DNA of 64,000 bases. Origin: Salvia splendens (Eukaryota; Streptophyta; Magnoliopsida; Lamiales; Lamiaceae). Of this stretch, positions 1 through 9,755 are shown in pieces (position 1 is the first letter of the stretch; each line of letters begins with the position of its first letter). The stretch covers positions 7,664,729 through 7,728,728 of the forward strand of contig NC_056038.1 in assembly GCF_004379255.2 (NCBI RefSeq). Reading direction: 5' to 3'. The notes below the pieces were generated by a model. The model was not told the origin of the DNA and made no database searches. It saw only the letters and a list, made by a program, of their open reading frames with translations. Both the position numbers and the translations under genes were made by a program.

Positions 1-65
1 GAAGCAGGTCTCATGATTGATTTTTAACATCTCTATAATCTGGCTTTGTCTTTTCTTGGCTAAAG

Positions 66-1786
66 GATGCATTCCCCAGAATCCATTCCTGCTGAGAAGA
101 GGAACAAAAGCACTGCATGGAACGATAATACAGTTTTCGTATTCTGAGCTGGAAAATGCAACAGACAAATTTTCTGATACTTATTTGGTTGGAGTTGGAG
201 GATGCAGCCACGTCTACCGTGGTAATCTGAGAGATGGTAGAACAGTTGCAGTCAAGAGAATGAAACTGGAAGGTGGCCCGGACGCAGAACATGTTTTCCT
301 GACTGAGGTGCTAAACTAATTCACTGTTTATCAGTCAAAACAATTTTCATAATTAGTAAGTAGAAGGATGTGAATTTGAAACCTCTTTTTGCACTCAGAT
401 ACAACTGATTGCAAGACTTCACCACTGTCATGTGGTTCCTTTGCTTGGGTACTGCTTGGAACACCAATGGAAGAATGCTGAGAGGCTACTGGTATTTGAG
501 TATATTCCCAATGGTAATCTCAGGGAATGTCTCGATGGGGAACTAGGCCACTGTTTGGATTGGAATACACGAGTTTCAATAGCTCTTGGAGCTGCACGAG
601 GTTTGGAGTATCTCCATGATGCTGCTGCACCTAGAATATTGCACAGAGATGTCAAATCCACCAACATTCTCTTAGATGAAAGCTGGAGAGCCAAGGTAGG
701 AAATATCCTTCATCAGTAGCAAACAATTATTAAAGTTGTGATTGAAAGCTATAGTTAATTATGTATCATTGTAAAACACTAATGTATTTGTTTTCAGCCT
801 GCTATACGAGACTACTCAATATTTAATGTCTGCAGATTACGGATCTTGGCATGGCTAAACACCTTCAGAATGATGGCATTCTCAGTTGTTCCGGTTCTCC
901 AGATAGAATGCAAGGGACCTTCGGTTACTTTGCACCAGAGTATGCTATTGTTGGACGAGCTTCTCTAAAGTCTGATGTTTTCAGTTTTGGCGTAGTTCTT
1001 CTTGAACTCATCACTGGTCGAAAGCCCATCCACAAGTCATCCAACAAAGGGACAGAAAGTCTCGTGATATGGGTATGGGAAGTTTACTTGTTAGCTTTAG
1101 CCAAGCTATGTTGTAGCGGTGTCTGCTAGTAGTAGGTATGTTTGAATGAGAAGGGAAACTCTTTTATAATCGCTTTGCAGGCAACAGCTCGTCTGCATGA
1201 CAGTAAGAGAGTGATACATGAGTTGCCAGACCCGCGTCTCCAAGGCAAGTTTGAAGAAGAAGAGATGCAGGTAATGGCCTACTTAGCAAAGGAGTGCCTG
1301 CTGCTGGATCCTGATTCTCGACCAACCATGAGCGAAGTGGTCCAGATTCTTTCGACTATCGCTCCAAACAGATCTAAATGGAATAATCTGCCAGTACGCG
1401 CATTTCAGGTACCAATCTACTATCCACATGACTCTTGATAAGCCTAATTTGTTCTTGAACATGTGTTATCTGATCTTGTGTTTGATCTTCAGTGTGGAAT
1501 GAAGAGTGAGAATCCAGAGATGAGTGATGGAGATGTTCACGATTCCTCCTCCTCGTCGACAGAAGAGATCAAGCAAATCACATCCGAGGTCATCAAGAAT
1601 GATAAGGAAGCAGATGATTCGCAATCCGATGTAGAGAAGCTGATGCTCCTCACTTCAAAGAGACGAAGCTCGCGGGGCCTACAAGACGAGGAAGTGGTGG
1701 TGGATTTAACAGAGCCGCGGTTGGAGTCATTTTGCCTTCCAAACGTTGAGTCCCATGTTCTCAAGATTTCATACACAGGTACATAA
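66..1786 (+). CDS. NCRK: NCRK-like receptor-like serine/threonine kinase, 3' part (5' end outside window)
   Basis: The C-terminal half of a receptor-like Ser/Thr protein kinase, closest in my reading to plant NCRK, a membrane-associated RLK. Exons, with GT-AG borders, read about 66-307, 399-695, 836-1072, 1181-1408 and 1493-1786, with the stop at 1784-1786. The first acceptor (65 or 79) is uncertain and the ectodomain and membrane segment lie upstream of the window. Visible kinase landmarks are the ATP lysine in VAVKRM, the [13 protein letters not shown] catalytic loop, a DLG triplet (ITDLGMA) in place of the usual [14 protein letters not shown] in the activation segment, and [19 protein letters not shown]. 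The tail after the kinase domain is Ser/Glu-rich and ends with a VDLTEPR motif that I associate with NCRK. The reading frame is continuous through all spliced exons, so it looks functional. Family assignment is from recalled similarity; kinase identity is very safe, the NCRK subtype fairly safe. Confidence 0.85.
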
Positions 1787-3205
1787 ACTAGCACGCATGA
1801 GCAGCTGCTTTGTTCTAACATTGTTGGTTTAGCATTGAGGAAGTTATAGGTCAAGTTTGCAGAGAGCTCATGAAATGCTCTTTTACAGTTTTACTTGCAG
1901 TCGTTCTAGTTTTTTTATTTTTTTACACTTATTTCTTGTAATTTTGTACCCATATAATTAAAATAGTAATTTGAAATCATGATTTTGTACCCATACACTT
2001 ATTCGGTTTCTTATTTGGCTATGTCATATTTGATCAGTACTATTACTCTTTAAAAAATTACTAATATTGATGCACCAATATGATAGATGAAGATTTTCTA
2101 TGAAATATCTTGAGAATATGGTAAGGTATTGAAATATAAACAAAATACTAGTAATAAATATTATTGGACTAGTGAGAATGTGAGATTATTCTATTATTTC
2201 AAATGTCATGTTTAGTTGACGGGAAAGTAAAGTTGGCAAGGAAAATGAATCTCGAAAATATGATTCCTAGTAACTTTATTTTCCTGTGTTTGGAAAATAT
2301 CAAGATTCTAAATTTATATTTAATTTAAACATCAAACTAAAAATAAAATTATTATTATTTATTTAGAAAAAAGAATAATAATGTAAATTTTTGAATAAAT
2401 TATTAATGACAAATAATAATAATTACATTATTATATTTATTATTACGATGAATAATTTAAATATGGATTAACAATTATAATACATAATAATATAATTGTA
2501 ATTATAGTTACATGGAGTATTGTACTCATTTATTATAATAATAAATATTTTTATTATTATTATTATTATTATTATAATTATAACTATAACATTTACGGAT
2601 ATTATAATTGAATAAATTTTATAATTTAAAAATTCACGATGACTTTATTGATTAATTTTTTTATATAAAATATAATAATTATTATTTATCATACAATTTA
2701 TATTCTATAATTATATTTTAATTATTTAATAAATTATGACTTACTATTATGAAATATTATAAAATATAGTTATAATTATGATAATTTTAATCATGGTTAT
2801 TTATTATACTGAAATTAAGTATGATTTGTAGTTTGAAATTATTTTTAAAAAATTGTAATAAATAATAATAATAATAAAAATAAAAATAATAATAATAATA
2901 ATAATAATAATGATAATATTAATAATAAATCTATACTATATTGCATTAAATATGTAAGAATCCTAAAACTGGAAAAAAGAATACCTAAGAAAATTAGATT
3001 GTTTTTTCAGACAAAATTCTAGTAACCAAAGGTATCCAAAAATATTTCTCCAAAATAAAAATGCATCTTTGTACAAATTTTGATTATGAAAATGAAATGC
3101 GTTAGTATTAAAAGTAAAAAAAAGAAAACGAAAAGAAAAAAAAAAGGTTGAGGGCTCGCACAAGACCGCCGGCGACATCACATACAGAGAGAGGGAGGGA
3201 GTGCA
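1787..3205. other. AT-rich intergenic spacer with AAT/TTA microsatellites
   Basis: Holds the 3' UTR of the kinase gene (roughly to 1960) and then extremely AT-rich DNA with no credible coding sequence. Trinucleotide runs (TTA)n near 2550-2575 and (AAT)n near 2860-2915 are visible. The last 100 bases, with a purine-rich GAGAGAGGGAGGGA stretch, are the probable 5' UTR of the exosome gene starting at 3206. Confidence 0.7.
2860..2915. repeat. AAT trinucleotide microsatellite (imperfect)
   Basis: Repeated AAT units interrupted by a short A-rich segment. A simple-sequence tract in intergenic DNA with no sign of function. Confidence 0.8.
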
Positions 3206-3422
3206 ATGGCCGGAAAACCAGGTGCTGCGGCTCCAACATATTCACCATCAACCGGTCACCGGAAGAAGAGACCCACGATCCAAACCGACTCTGAATGGGT
3301 CCGACCTGACTGCCGCGGCCTCCACCAGTGCCGCCCTGCATGTGCGTAACCTCATTCGCTTCAGCCCTTTCTTTATTTACTCTCTCAATGTCCTAATTTT
3401 TTCACATAAGCTTCATGTACCC

Positions 3423-3601
3423 TGTTAGAAAGGAAAATATGTAAGTAAGGAAAATAGGTAAGCAAGGAAAAAAAATTAATTAGGGAATGAGTATTATGAC
3501 AAATCTTGCCAATTTTATGTAACCCTTGGCCTATTTAAAGGAGACATACCTATTGTAATTCTCTGAACAAGTTGAATGAATAATACTCATATCTTTCAAC
3601 A
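3423..3601 (+). repeat. 5' LTR of Copia element
   Basis: 179 bp, TG...CA termini. Contains a TATA-like CCTATTTAAAGG about 75 bases before the LTR end and a poly-A-signal-like AATGAATAATA near the 3' side. It matches the 3' LTR except at five positions that I can see (all substitutions). Confidence 0.95.
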
Positions 3602-3613
3602 TGGTACCAGAGC
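3602..3613 (+). other. Primer-binding site (initiator tRNA-Met type)
   Basis: TGGTACCAGAGC immediately follows the LTR. The usual plant Copia site is TGGTATCAGAGC, complementary to the 3' end of initiator methionine tRNA; there is one difference here. Confidence 0.85.
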
Positions 3614-3686
3614 AAAGGCTCATAACAAAATCATCATAGCCTAATACCTTTCCCGACCAAGAAGGCGGTTATTTTCAACCTGCAAC

Positions 3687-4916
3687 ATGTCAGACGATGA
3701 AGAGAAACCAAATATGGAGGAGACACGATTAAAGATGAGTAAGAATGTTACTCTAGCCGTTAAACTCAACGGGATGAATTATCCCCTATGGAAGCGGCTG
3801 ATGAGAGTAGCCATCGTGGGAAGACGAGCAAACAGGTATATCACCGGTACACCGCAGCCGCCGGAACCTGGAATGAAGGGGTACACAGAATGGGAGGAAG
3901 CCTATATGACAGTGTTCTCATGGATAATTGACAACGTCGAAACAGAAATTGTTGTCGACTTTGCACATCACCAAACCGCGCAAGCTCTGTGGGAGAGCCT
4001 ACAAACTACATTCGAAAGTACTGCAGATCCATATCTGTTGTACGATCTAGAGGAAAAGGCAGGCCGAATCGTGCAAGGGGAACATGGGCTAGAAACATAT
4101 TGGCGACATCTCCACGGAATCTGGGTCGAAATTGACCGATGCCAACATCAACATGTAGATTGCTGCGACAAGGGGATTAGCCAACTTCGAACGTATGTAG
4201 CAACAAGACGGCTGTTCAAATTCCTAACAGGCTTGAATGCAAGATATGACGGGATCCGAAGGGATATTCTCAAGGAAACCCCGTTGCCCTCAGCCGAGAC
4301 CGCATACAGTCTGGTAAAACGAGAAGCTACGCGGTTGAAAATCATGCCGGCAGCAGACATCGATCTCCAGACCGGCGCAATCAACGATGGATCATCATCG
4401 GGCCAAGTCGGACACGGGTTCGCCGTCAGAAACCAGCCACCACCGCGACCAAAACAGCCACCACCACGAACAGCCGCGCAACAGCCCAATTGCCAAGGCG
4501 GTTTCAAACCCGACAAATCAAAATTTTGGTGCTCTCATTGCGGAAAACAAAGACATACTCGAGATACATGTTTCCTCCTCGTTGGATTTCCGGAATGGTG
4601 GGATGAAAATCAAAAGGCTAAAGCTCGATTAGCCATCGGAGTCGAAGATGGAGGCGGATTATTTCTGCAAGGAGCAGGGAATAGGGAGATGACTAACACC
4701 CGTGGGAGAGCAGGAGATACCGGTCCTCAACCGGGTGGAGGCGGCAGGCCCGGCGAGGCAGCCTTCGCGGAGAAGAAAGGAGGCGGGTCTTATGGAGGTA
4801 ACGGATTGGGGTTGAGAAACCCCGATCCCCAATTTGATTTTCAGAATAAACCCCAATGCATGAGTAATTTAATTTCTGGTCCTTATAGTTCAGAATATAT
4901 GCAATATGACCCGTGA
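3687..4916 (+). CDS. Copia gag (capsid/nucleocapsid), 409 aa
   Basis: The Gag part of the retroelement polyprotein, which packages element RNA in virus-like particles. The N-terminal segment has the typical LNGMNYPLWKRLMRVAI motif of plant Copia gag proteins and a leucine/tryptophan-rich UBN2-like middle. Near residue 280 there is a CCHC zinc knuckle (CSHCGKQRHTRDTC, spacing CX2CX4HX4C). The frame ends in TGA at 4914-4916, and the protease region continues in the same frame after it. Family copies normally have a single gag-pol frame, so I take the stop as a mutation and not a programmed signal. Confidence 0.9.
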   Translation: MSDDEEKPNMEETRLKMSKNVTLAVKLNGMNYPLWKRLMRVAIVGRRANRYITGTPQPPEPGMKGYTEWEEAYMTVFSWIIDNVETEIVVDFAHHQTAQALWESLQTTFESTADPYLLYDLEEKAGRIVQGEHGLETYWRHLHGIWVEIDRCQHQHVDCCDKGISQLRTYVATRRLFKFLTGLNARYDGIRRDILKETPLPSAETAYSLVKREATRLKIMPAADIDLQTGAINDGSSSGQVGHGFAVRNQPPPRPKQPPPRTAAQQPNCQGGFKPDKSKFWCSHCGKQRHTRDTCFLLVGFPEWWDENQKAKARLAIGVEDGGGLFLQGAGNREMTNTRGRAGDTGPQPGGGGRPGEAAFAEKKGGGSYGGNGLGLRNPDPQFDFQNKPQCMSNLISGPYSSEYMQYDP

Positions 4917-7900
4917 AAATTACAGTTAGGACCCCAGAAAAACTATATTCCACGTTTGACCCCAAAACTGTCTGAAAGTTCCGTCTTAAGCTCAAATCGT
5001 TTTGCACCATTGGAAAATATACCTATTGCATGCATTGCCCAAAGTAAAATTGACCCTAAGGAGAGTGAGTGGATTTTTGATTGTGGGGCAACTGATACTA
5101 TGACCTACGATCTGAAATATTTTTGTGAATTTAATGGGGCAACTAAAAGCCAAATTCAAACTGCCGATGGAGAGTTGACCGCTGTGGGTGGGAGTGGAAC
5201 CATTGAAATATCCCCAACCCTGAAGCTTACAAATTGCCTCTATGTGCCCAAATTATCTCATAAACTTATGTCTATCAGCCACGTGACGAAAGAATTAAAC
5301 TGTACGTTACTAATGCATCCAAATTTCTGTGTATTACAGGATATCAGGACGAGGAGGATAATTGGGCGTGGCACTGAGCGTCAAGGTCTTTATTATGTGG
5401 ATGAGATTACTCAACAAGGTGGCACCGCGATGCTTGCTCACGGATCTGCAAATCGGGAAGCTTGGTTGTGGCACCGCAGATTGGGGCATCCATCCTCGGG
5501 GTATTTAAAATTGCTTTTTCCAAAGTTTTCCCATTTTAAGGATATTACTTGCGAATCTTGTGTTTTGGCAAAAAACCACAGGCAATCCTTTAGATCAAGT
5601 GATACTCGTGTTAAGACTATTTTTTCTCTAGTGCATGCCGATGTTTGGGGTCCAGCTCCTATTGTTGGTGATCATGGTTTTAAATATTTTCTCATTTTTG
5701 TGGATGACTGCACTAGATTGACTTGAGTATATTTTTTGAAGCATAAATCTGACATTTTTGAAAAATTTACCCGTTTCTTTACAATGATCCAGACACAATT
5801 CTAAACCACGATCAAAATTCTTAGATCCGATAATGGTAGGGAATTTGTTAACAAAGACATGATTGATTTTTTTAAAGAAAAGGGGTTAGTTCATCAAACT
5901 ACTTGTCCTTACACTCCTAAACAAAATGGTGTAGCTGAACGAAAGAATAGGATAATCCTAGAGGTCACGAGAGCCCTGTTTTTTGACTCAAATGTTCCTA
6001 AATTTTTATGGCCCGAAGCTGTTGCCACTGCTGTCTACCTGATTAATCGTTTGCCTACAAAAATTTTGGGTATGAAAACTCCTTTGCAGACTCTCGCATC
6101 CCTAACTGATATTCCCCCACCTCTCATACTTCCGCTCAAAATCTTTGGTTGTTCTGTTTATGTGCATGTACCGAAACACGAAAGAGGAAAATTTTCTGCA
6201 TGTGCAATAAAATGTGTTTTTTTAGGGTATGGGGTAAATCAGAAGGGCTATCGATGCTATCATCCCGGGTCTAGGAAGGTTATAACAACCATGAATTGTA
6301 ATTTTCTAGAAAGTGAATACTTCTATCACACCCAACCTCGGGGTCAGGGGAGAGTGCTGTTCAGGGGGAGTGTGATAAAATTGGACCCCTCAGTTTTCCG
6401 ATGCCACATCCAAGTATCTCAAACGTGGAACCAACAGAACAAGCTAGTGTCACTGCCAAGTCAGTCACATCTGCTGTAGAGCCTCCTCAACCGCCTACGC
6501 CTGAATCGAGTCCTCCTCCAGTGATATCCGAGGTAATTCCTGAAACTAGCTCAGATAATACAGTTATTACTACTGACACTTTTGGTGTAGACGAGAATGA
6601 GAATGCAGCAATTGATGGTGATACCGGCCGCTATATACTCCCCAACAGAACTACTCATGGGGTCCCGGCTAAGAGATACAGTCCTGAGAGGATTAGTAGA
6701 AGCCGATATTCTATGGTGAATCTGGCTAAAGCAAATCTAACAGAGATGGCTAGGGCGTTTGAAGCAGCACTTTACGAAGAAGAAGAAATCCCATATACGG
6801 CCGATGAGGCTATGAAAATTGCTCACTGGCGAGAAGCAATGCTAGTAGAAATGCGGGCTCTGATGAAGAACAATACATGGGAAGTATGTCTTAAACCTGA
6901 TGGAGTTCGAACTGTGGGATGCAGATGGGTCTTCACTATCAAACGGAGGCCAGATGGGTCGATTGAAAGGTATAAGGCGAGACTTGTGGCCAAAGGATAC
7001 ACTCAGACTTATGGAGTTGATTATGCTGAAACATTCTCACCGGTAGCAAAAATGAGTACTATTCGAGTGCTCTTCACAATAGCGGCAGTCAGGGAATGGC
7101 CACTACATCAGTTCGACGTGACAAACGCATTCTTACATGGGGAACTGAAGAAGCCCATTTACATGGAGCCACCACCTGGATTTGTTGGAGATTTCGAAGG
7201 AGGAAAGATTTGCAAACTAAAACGAACACTATATGGGCTAAAGCAGTCACCTAGAGCTTGGTTTGGGAGATTCTCTGAGGCAATGAAGAAGTATGGGTAT
7301 GAACAAAGCAACTCTGATCATACATTATTCTTGAAGAAAAGAGAAGGAAAGATTACATGCCTCATCATCTATGTAGATGACATGATTCTCACGGGAGATG
7401 ATGAAGAGGAAATAAGCAAGCTAAGGAAGAATTTGTTTGCAGAGTTTGAAATGAAGGACTTGGGATTACTAAAGTACTTTCTGGGTATAGAAGTGCTAAG
7501 GTCAAAGAAGGGGATCTTCATCAGTCAGAGGAAATATGTACTTGACTTGTTAACCGAGACAGGACTACTGGACTGTAAGCCAGCAGATACTCCTATGGTT
7601 CAGAATCATGGTCTGCGGATAGTTGAAGGAGCTGAAGCCACTCACCGCACGAGATATCAACGTTTAGTTGGGAAATTGATATACCTATCTCACACTAGAC
7701 CCGACATAGCTTATGCAGTTGGAGTAGTTAGTCAGTTTATGCATGCACCTCAAGTAGCTCACTGGGAAGCAACACTGAGGATTGTTCGATATCTGAAAGG
7801 GACAGCGAACCATGGGATTCTATTCGAGAATCATGGACATTTAGAGATTCATGGATTCACGGATGCTGATTGGGCAGGGAACCCAAATGACAGAAAATCA

Positions 7901-8320
7901 ACTGCTGGATATTTTACCTTTGTGGGAGGAAATCTTGTCACGTGGAGAAGCAAAAAACAGAAAGTGGTAGCCTTGTCAAGTGCAGAAGCTGAATTTCGAG
8001 GGATTAAGAGTGGGTTGACTGAGATTCTGTGGCTGAGGAAATTGATGACTGAGTTGAACTTAAACTCACAGAAGTCATGTAAGTTGTTCTGTGATAATAA
8101 GGCGGCAATCAGTATGTCTGAAAATCCAGTTCAGCATGATCGGACAAAACATGTCGAGGTGGATCGACATTTCATCAAGGACAATATAGAGGCCAAGACG
8201 GTAGAACTTCCTTTTGTGAGATCTGAAGATCAGTTGGCGGATATACTCACGAAAGCTGTCGATGCAAGAAGCTTCCATGAGGTATTGGGCAAGTTAAGTA
8301 TCGGTAATCCCATTACTTAA
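4917..8320 (+). pseudogene. Copia pol: protease, integrase, reverse transcriptase, RNase H (disrupted)
   Basis: Protease-like motif FDCGATDTMTYD near 5080 has Cys where the catalytic triplet normally has Ser or Thr (DSG/DTG). A GAG-pre-integrase segment with HRRLGH and CESC zinc ligands follows. The integrase core has the acidic residues in HADVWGP, RSDNGREF and NGVAERKN. In-frame stops lie at 5724-5726 and 5802-5804, and the frame changes between about 6380 and 6401. From 6401 a 639-codon open frame carries RT (FDVTNAFLHGEL, YVDDMIL) and RNase H (DADWAGN, SSAEAEFRG). Translation of RT in isolation is not expected for this family. Non-autonomous copy; sequence shown only as it stands. Confidence 0.92.
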
Positions 8321-8323
8321 CTT

Positions 8324-8332
8324 GAGGGGGAG
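8324..8332 (+). other. Polypurine tract of Copia element
   Basis: GAGGGGGAG immediately upstream of the 3' LTR is the expected second-strand primer site. Confidence 0.85.
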
Positions 8333-8511
8333 TGTTAGAAAGGAAAATATGTAAGTAAGGAAAATAGGTAATCAAGGAAAAAAAATTAATTAGGGAATGG
8401 GTATTATGACAAATCTTGCTAATTTTATGTAACCCTTGGCCTATTTAAAGGAGGCATACCTATTGTAATTTTCTGAACAAGTTGAATGAATAATACTCAT
8501 ATCTTTCAACA
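8333..8511 (+). repeat. 3' LTR of Copia element
   Basis: 179 bp, same ends as the 5' LTR. Differences seen by eye are at five sites (for example GTAAT versus GTAAG, and GAGG versus GAGA). Followed by the TACCC duplication. Confidence 0.95.
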
Positions 8512-8652
8512 TACCCTTTCAAGCTTGTTTTCCTGCTTTGCTTATTCTTTTTCAGTGGTTTAAGAATTCTGGAAATGGTTGTTTGTTATGCTTTGGGATT
8601 TATCTAAAGTGAACGGGCTAGGGTTTTCAGTTACTGAATTACATATGCAGAA

Positions 8653-8997
8653 GGGTTTTTTCTATTTTTATTCTAGACCACAATTGTCATTCCTAGAGTG
8701 TACTGGACTTTTTTTTTTATTCCGGCTTTAGGAGAGACGCATGACCCTCATGCGTCACCTTTTAATGAAACGCATGACGAGGCAAATCACCCGGTCGGGT
8801 GTTTTGCCACTTGCAAGACCGCAAATCACCCGGTCGGGTGTTTTGCCACTGCAATCTCACAATTCGAAAAAATTGAGAGACGCATGTCCCTCATGCGTCT
8901 CTCACAAAAACGCATAATCGTCATGACGGAACAAAAAAAAAGTCCAATACACTAGAGGAATGACAATTGTCGTCTAGAACAAAAATAGAAAAAACCC
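8653..8997. mobile_element. 345-bp MULE-type MITE in MTR3 intron 1, 9-bp TSD
   Basis: Terminal inverted repeats of about 60 bp begin GGGTTTTTTCTATTTTT and run through GTGTACTGGACTTT. The flanking 9-bp duplication TATGCAGAA (8644-8652 and 8998-9006) is perfect, which is the Mutator hallmark. Subterminal modules GACGCATGA-CCC-TCATGCGTC are palindromic. The middle contains two copies of a 30-base unit with CACCCGGTCGGGTG. Ends and modules match the 5.3-kb element at 32290-37618, so this is a non-autonomous relative of that MULE. Confidence 0.9.
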
Positions 8998-9755
8998 TAT
9001 GCAGAAATATAGAGTGATAGAGTTTACTATGAAATTTTGTTTTTCAATTTTGGTAATGTGCTTTGCTGCCTTTGATTAATTGTTACTGCTGCATAACGTG
9101 ATATTTGTTCTTATCGATGTGTTACGATCGTATTCTTATTTGTTGTAATGCTCTAGTTCTCCTAGTATTTGGTTTTATTTCATTCGAGGTTGATGAAAAG
9201 CACACACACAGTGGATGTGTGTGAAGAAGGAATGCAGCTGATAGTTTATTCTTAGGTAGTATAGTGCAGAGTTGAGAGGGTTCAAAATCTTATATAAGAT
9301 AAATTTCATAACTGTTGGATAGTGCAGAGCTTCTCTAAAATGAAAAATGCACTTCAGAAGTTGAGTTAAAATTCCACCTCTCATTTCGAGCGATTTGGCT
9401 TATACGTGGCAGTATTTTTTCTATTTTAAGAACCAGATTTAGCCTGACCTTGTTTGTTGTTCTATTGGCATGTTCTCTCATTCTGTTTGTTTGTGTCGTT
9501 TAGTTACAATGCTTATGCTGCATCATCAGATTAAATCCATGTAGCATTATTATATCCAGCAGCTAAAACTTCCGAGTCTATCCGGATCATGGTTTGATTT
9601 GTTACAATTTCAATACTGTTTTGTGCTTTTGTGACCTTTCCTAATCGTTTGTTATCTGTGCCATTGGTAACTTGCTTCCATTATATGGGAGTATAGTTTA
9701 CCTGATACTCTTTAACTTATGACTTATTGCAATCGCGCTGCTTGTTATCTTGCAG
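8998..9755. other. Remainder of MTR3 intron 1
   Basis: T-rich intronic sequence with no open frame of note. It ends in TTATCTTGCAG, the acceptor for exon 2 at 9756. Confidence 0.7.

Larger units (their letters stand above)
3423..8511 (+). mobile_element. Ty1/Copia LTR retrotransposon in MTR3 intron 1
   Basis: A structurally complete 5.1-kb Copia element in the same orientation as the host gene. Two 179-bp LTRs start TGTTAG and end CAACA, and the insertion is flanked by the perfect 5-bp target duplication TACCC (3418-3422 and 8512-8516). A tRNA-Met-type primer site directly follows the 5' LTR and a purine tract directly precedes the 3' LTR. The order gag, protease, integrase, reverse transcriptase, RNase H is the Copia order. 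Coding capacity is broken by three in-frame stops and one frameshift, so this copy cannot make its own complete polyprotein, although RT/RNase H is open. By eye the LTRs differ at 5 of 179 positions, meaning a fairly young insertion. Confidence 0.97.

Noticed and set aside
4148..4516. Minus-strand open frame of 122 codons inside Copia gag
   Set aside because: Shadow of the gag frame; no motif and opposite to the retroelement transcript.
4914..4960. Programmed stop readthrough between gag and pol
   Set aside because: Copia elements usually use one frame; two further in-frame stops and a frameshift downstream make simple mutation the better explanation.
8754..8930. CRISPR-like appearance of repeated palindromes in the MITE and MULE ends
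   Set aside because: Plant nuclear context, irregular spacers, terminal inverted repeats and 9-bp target duplications explain them as transposon subterminal repeats.
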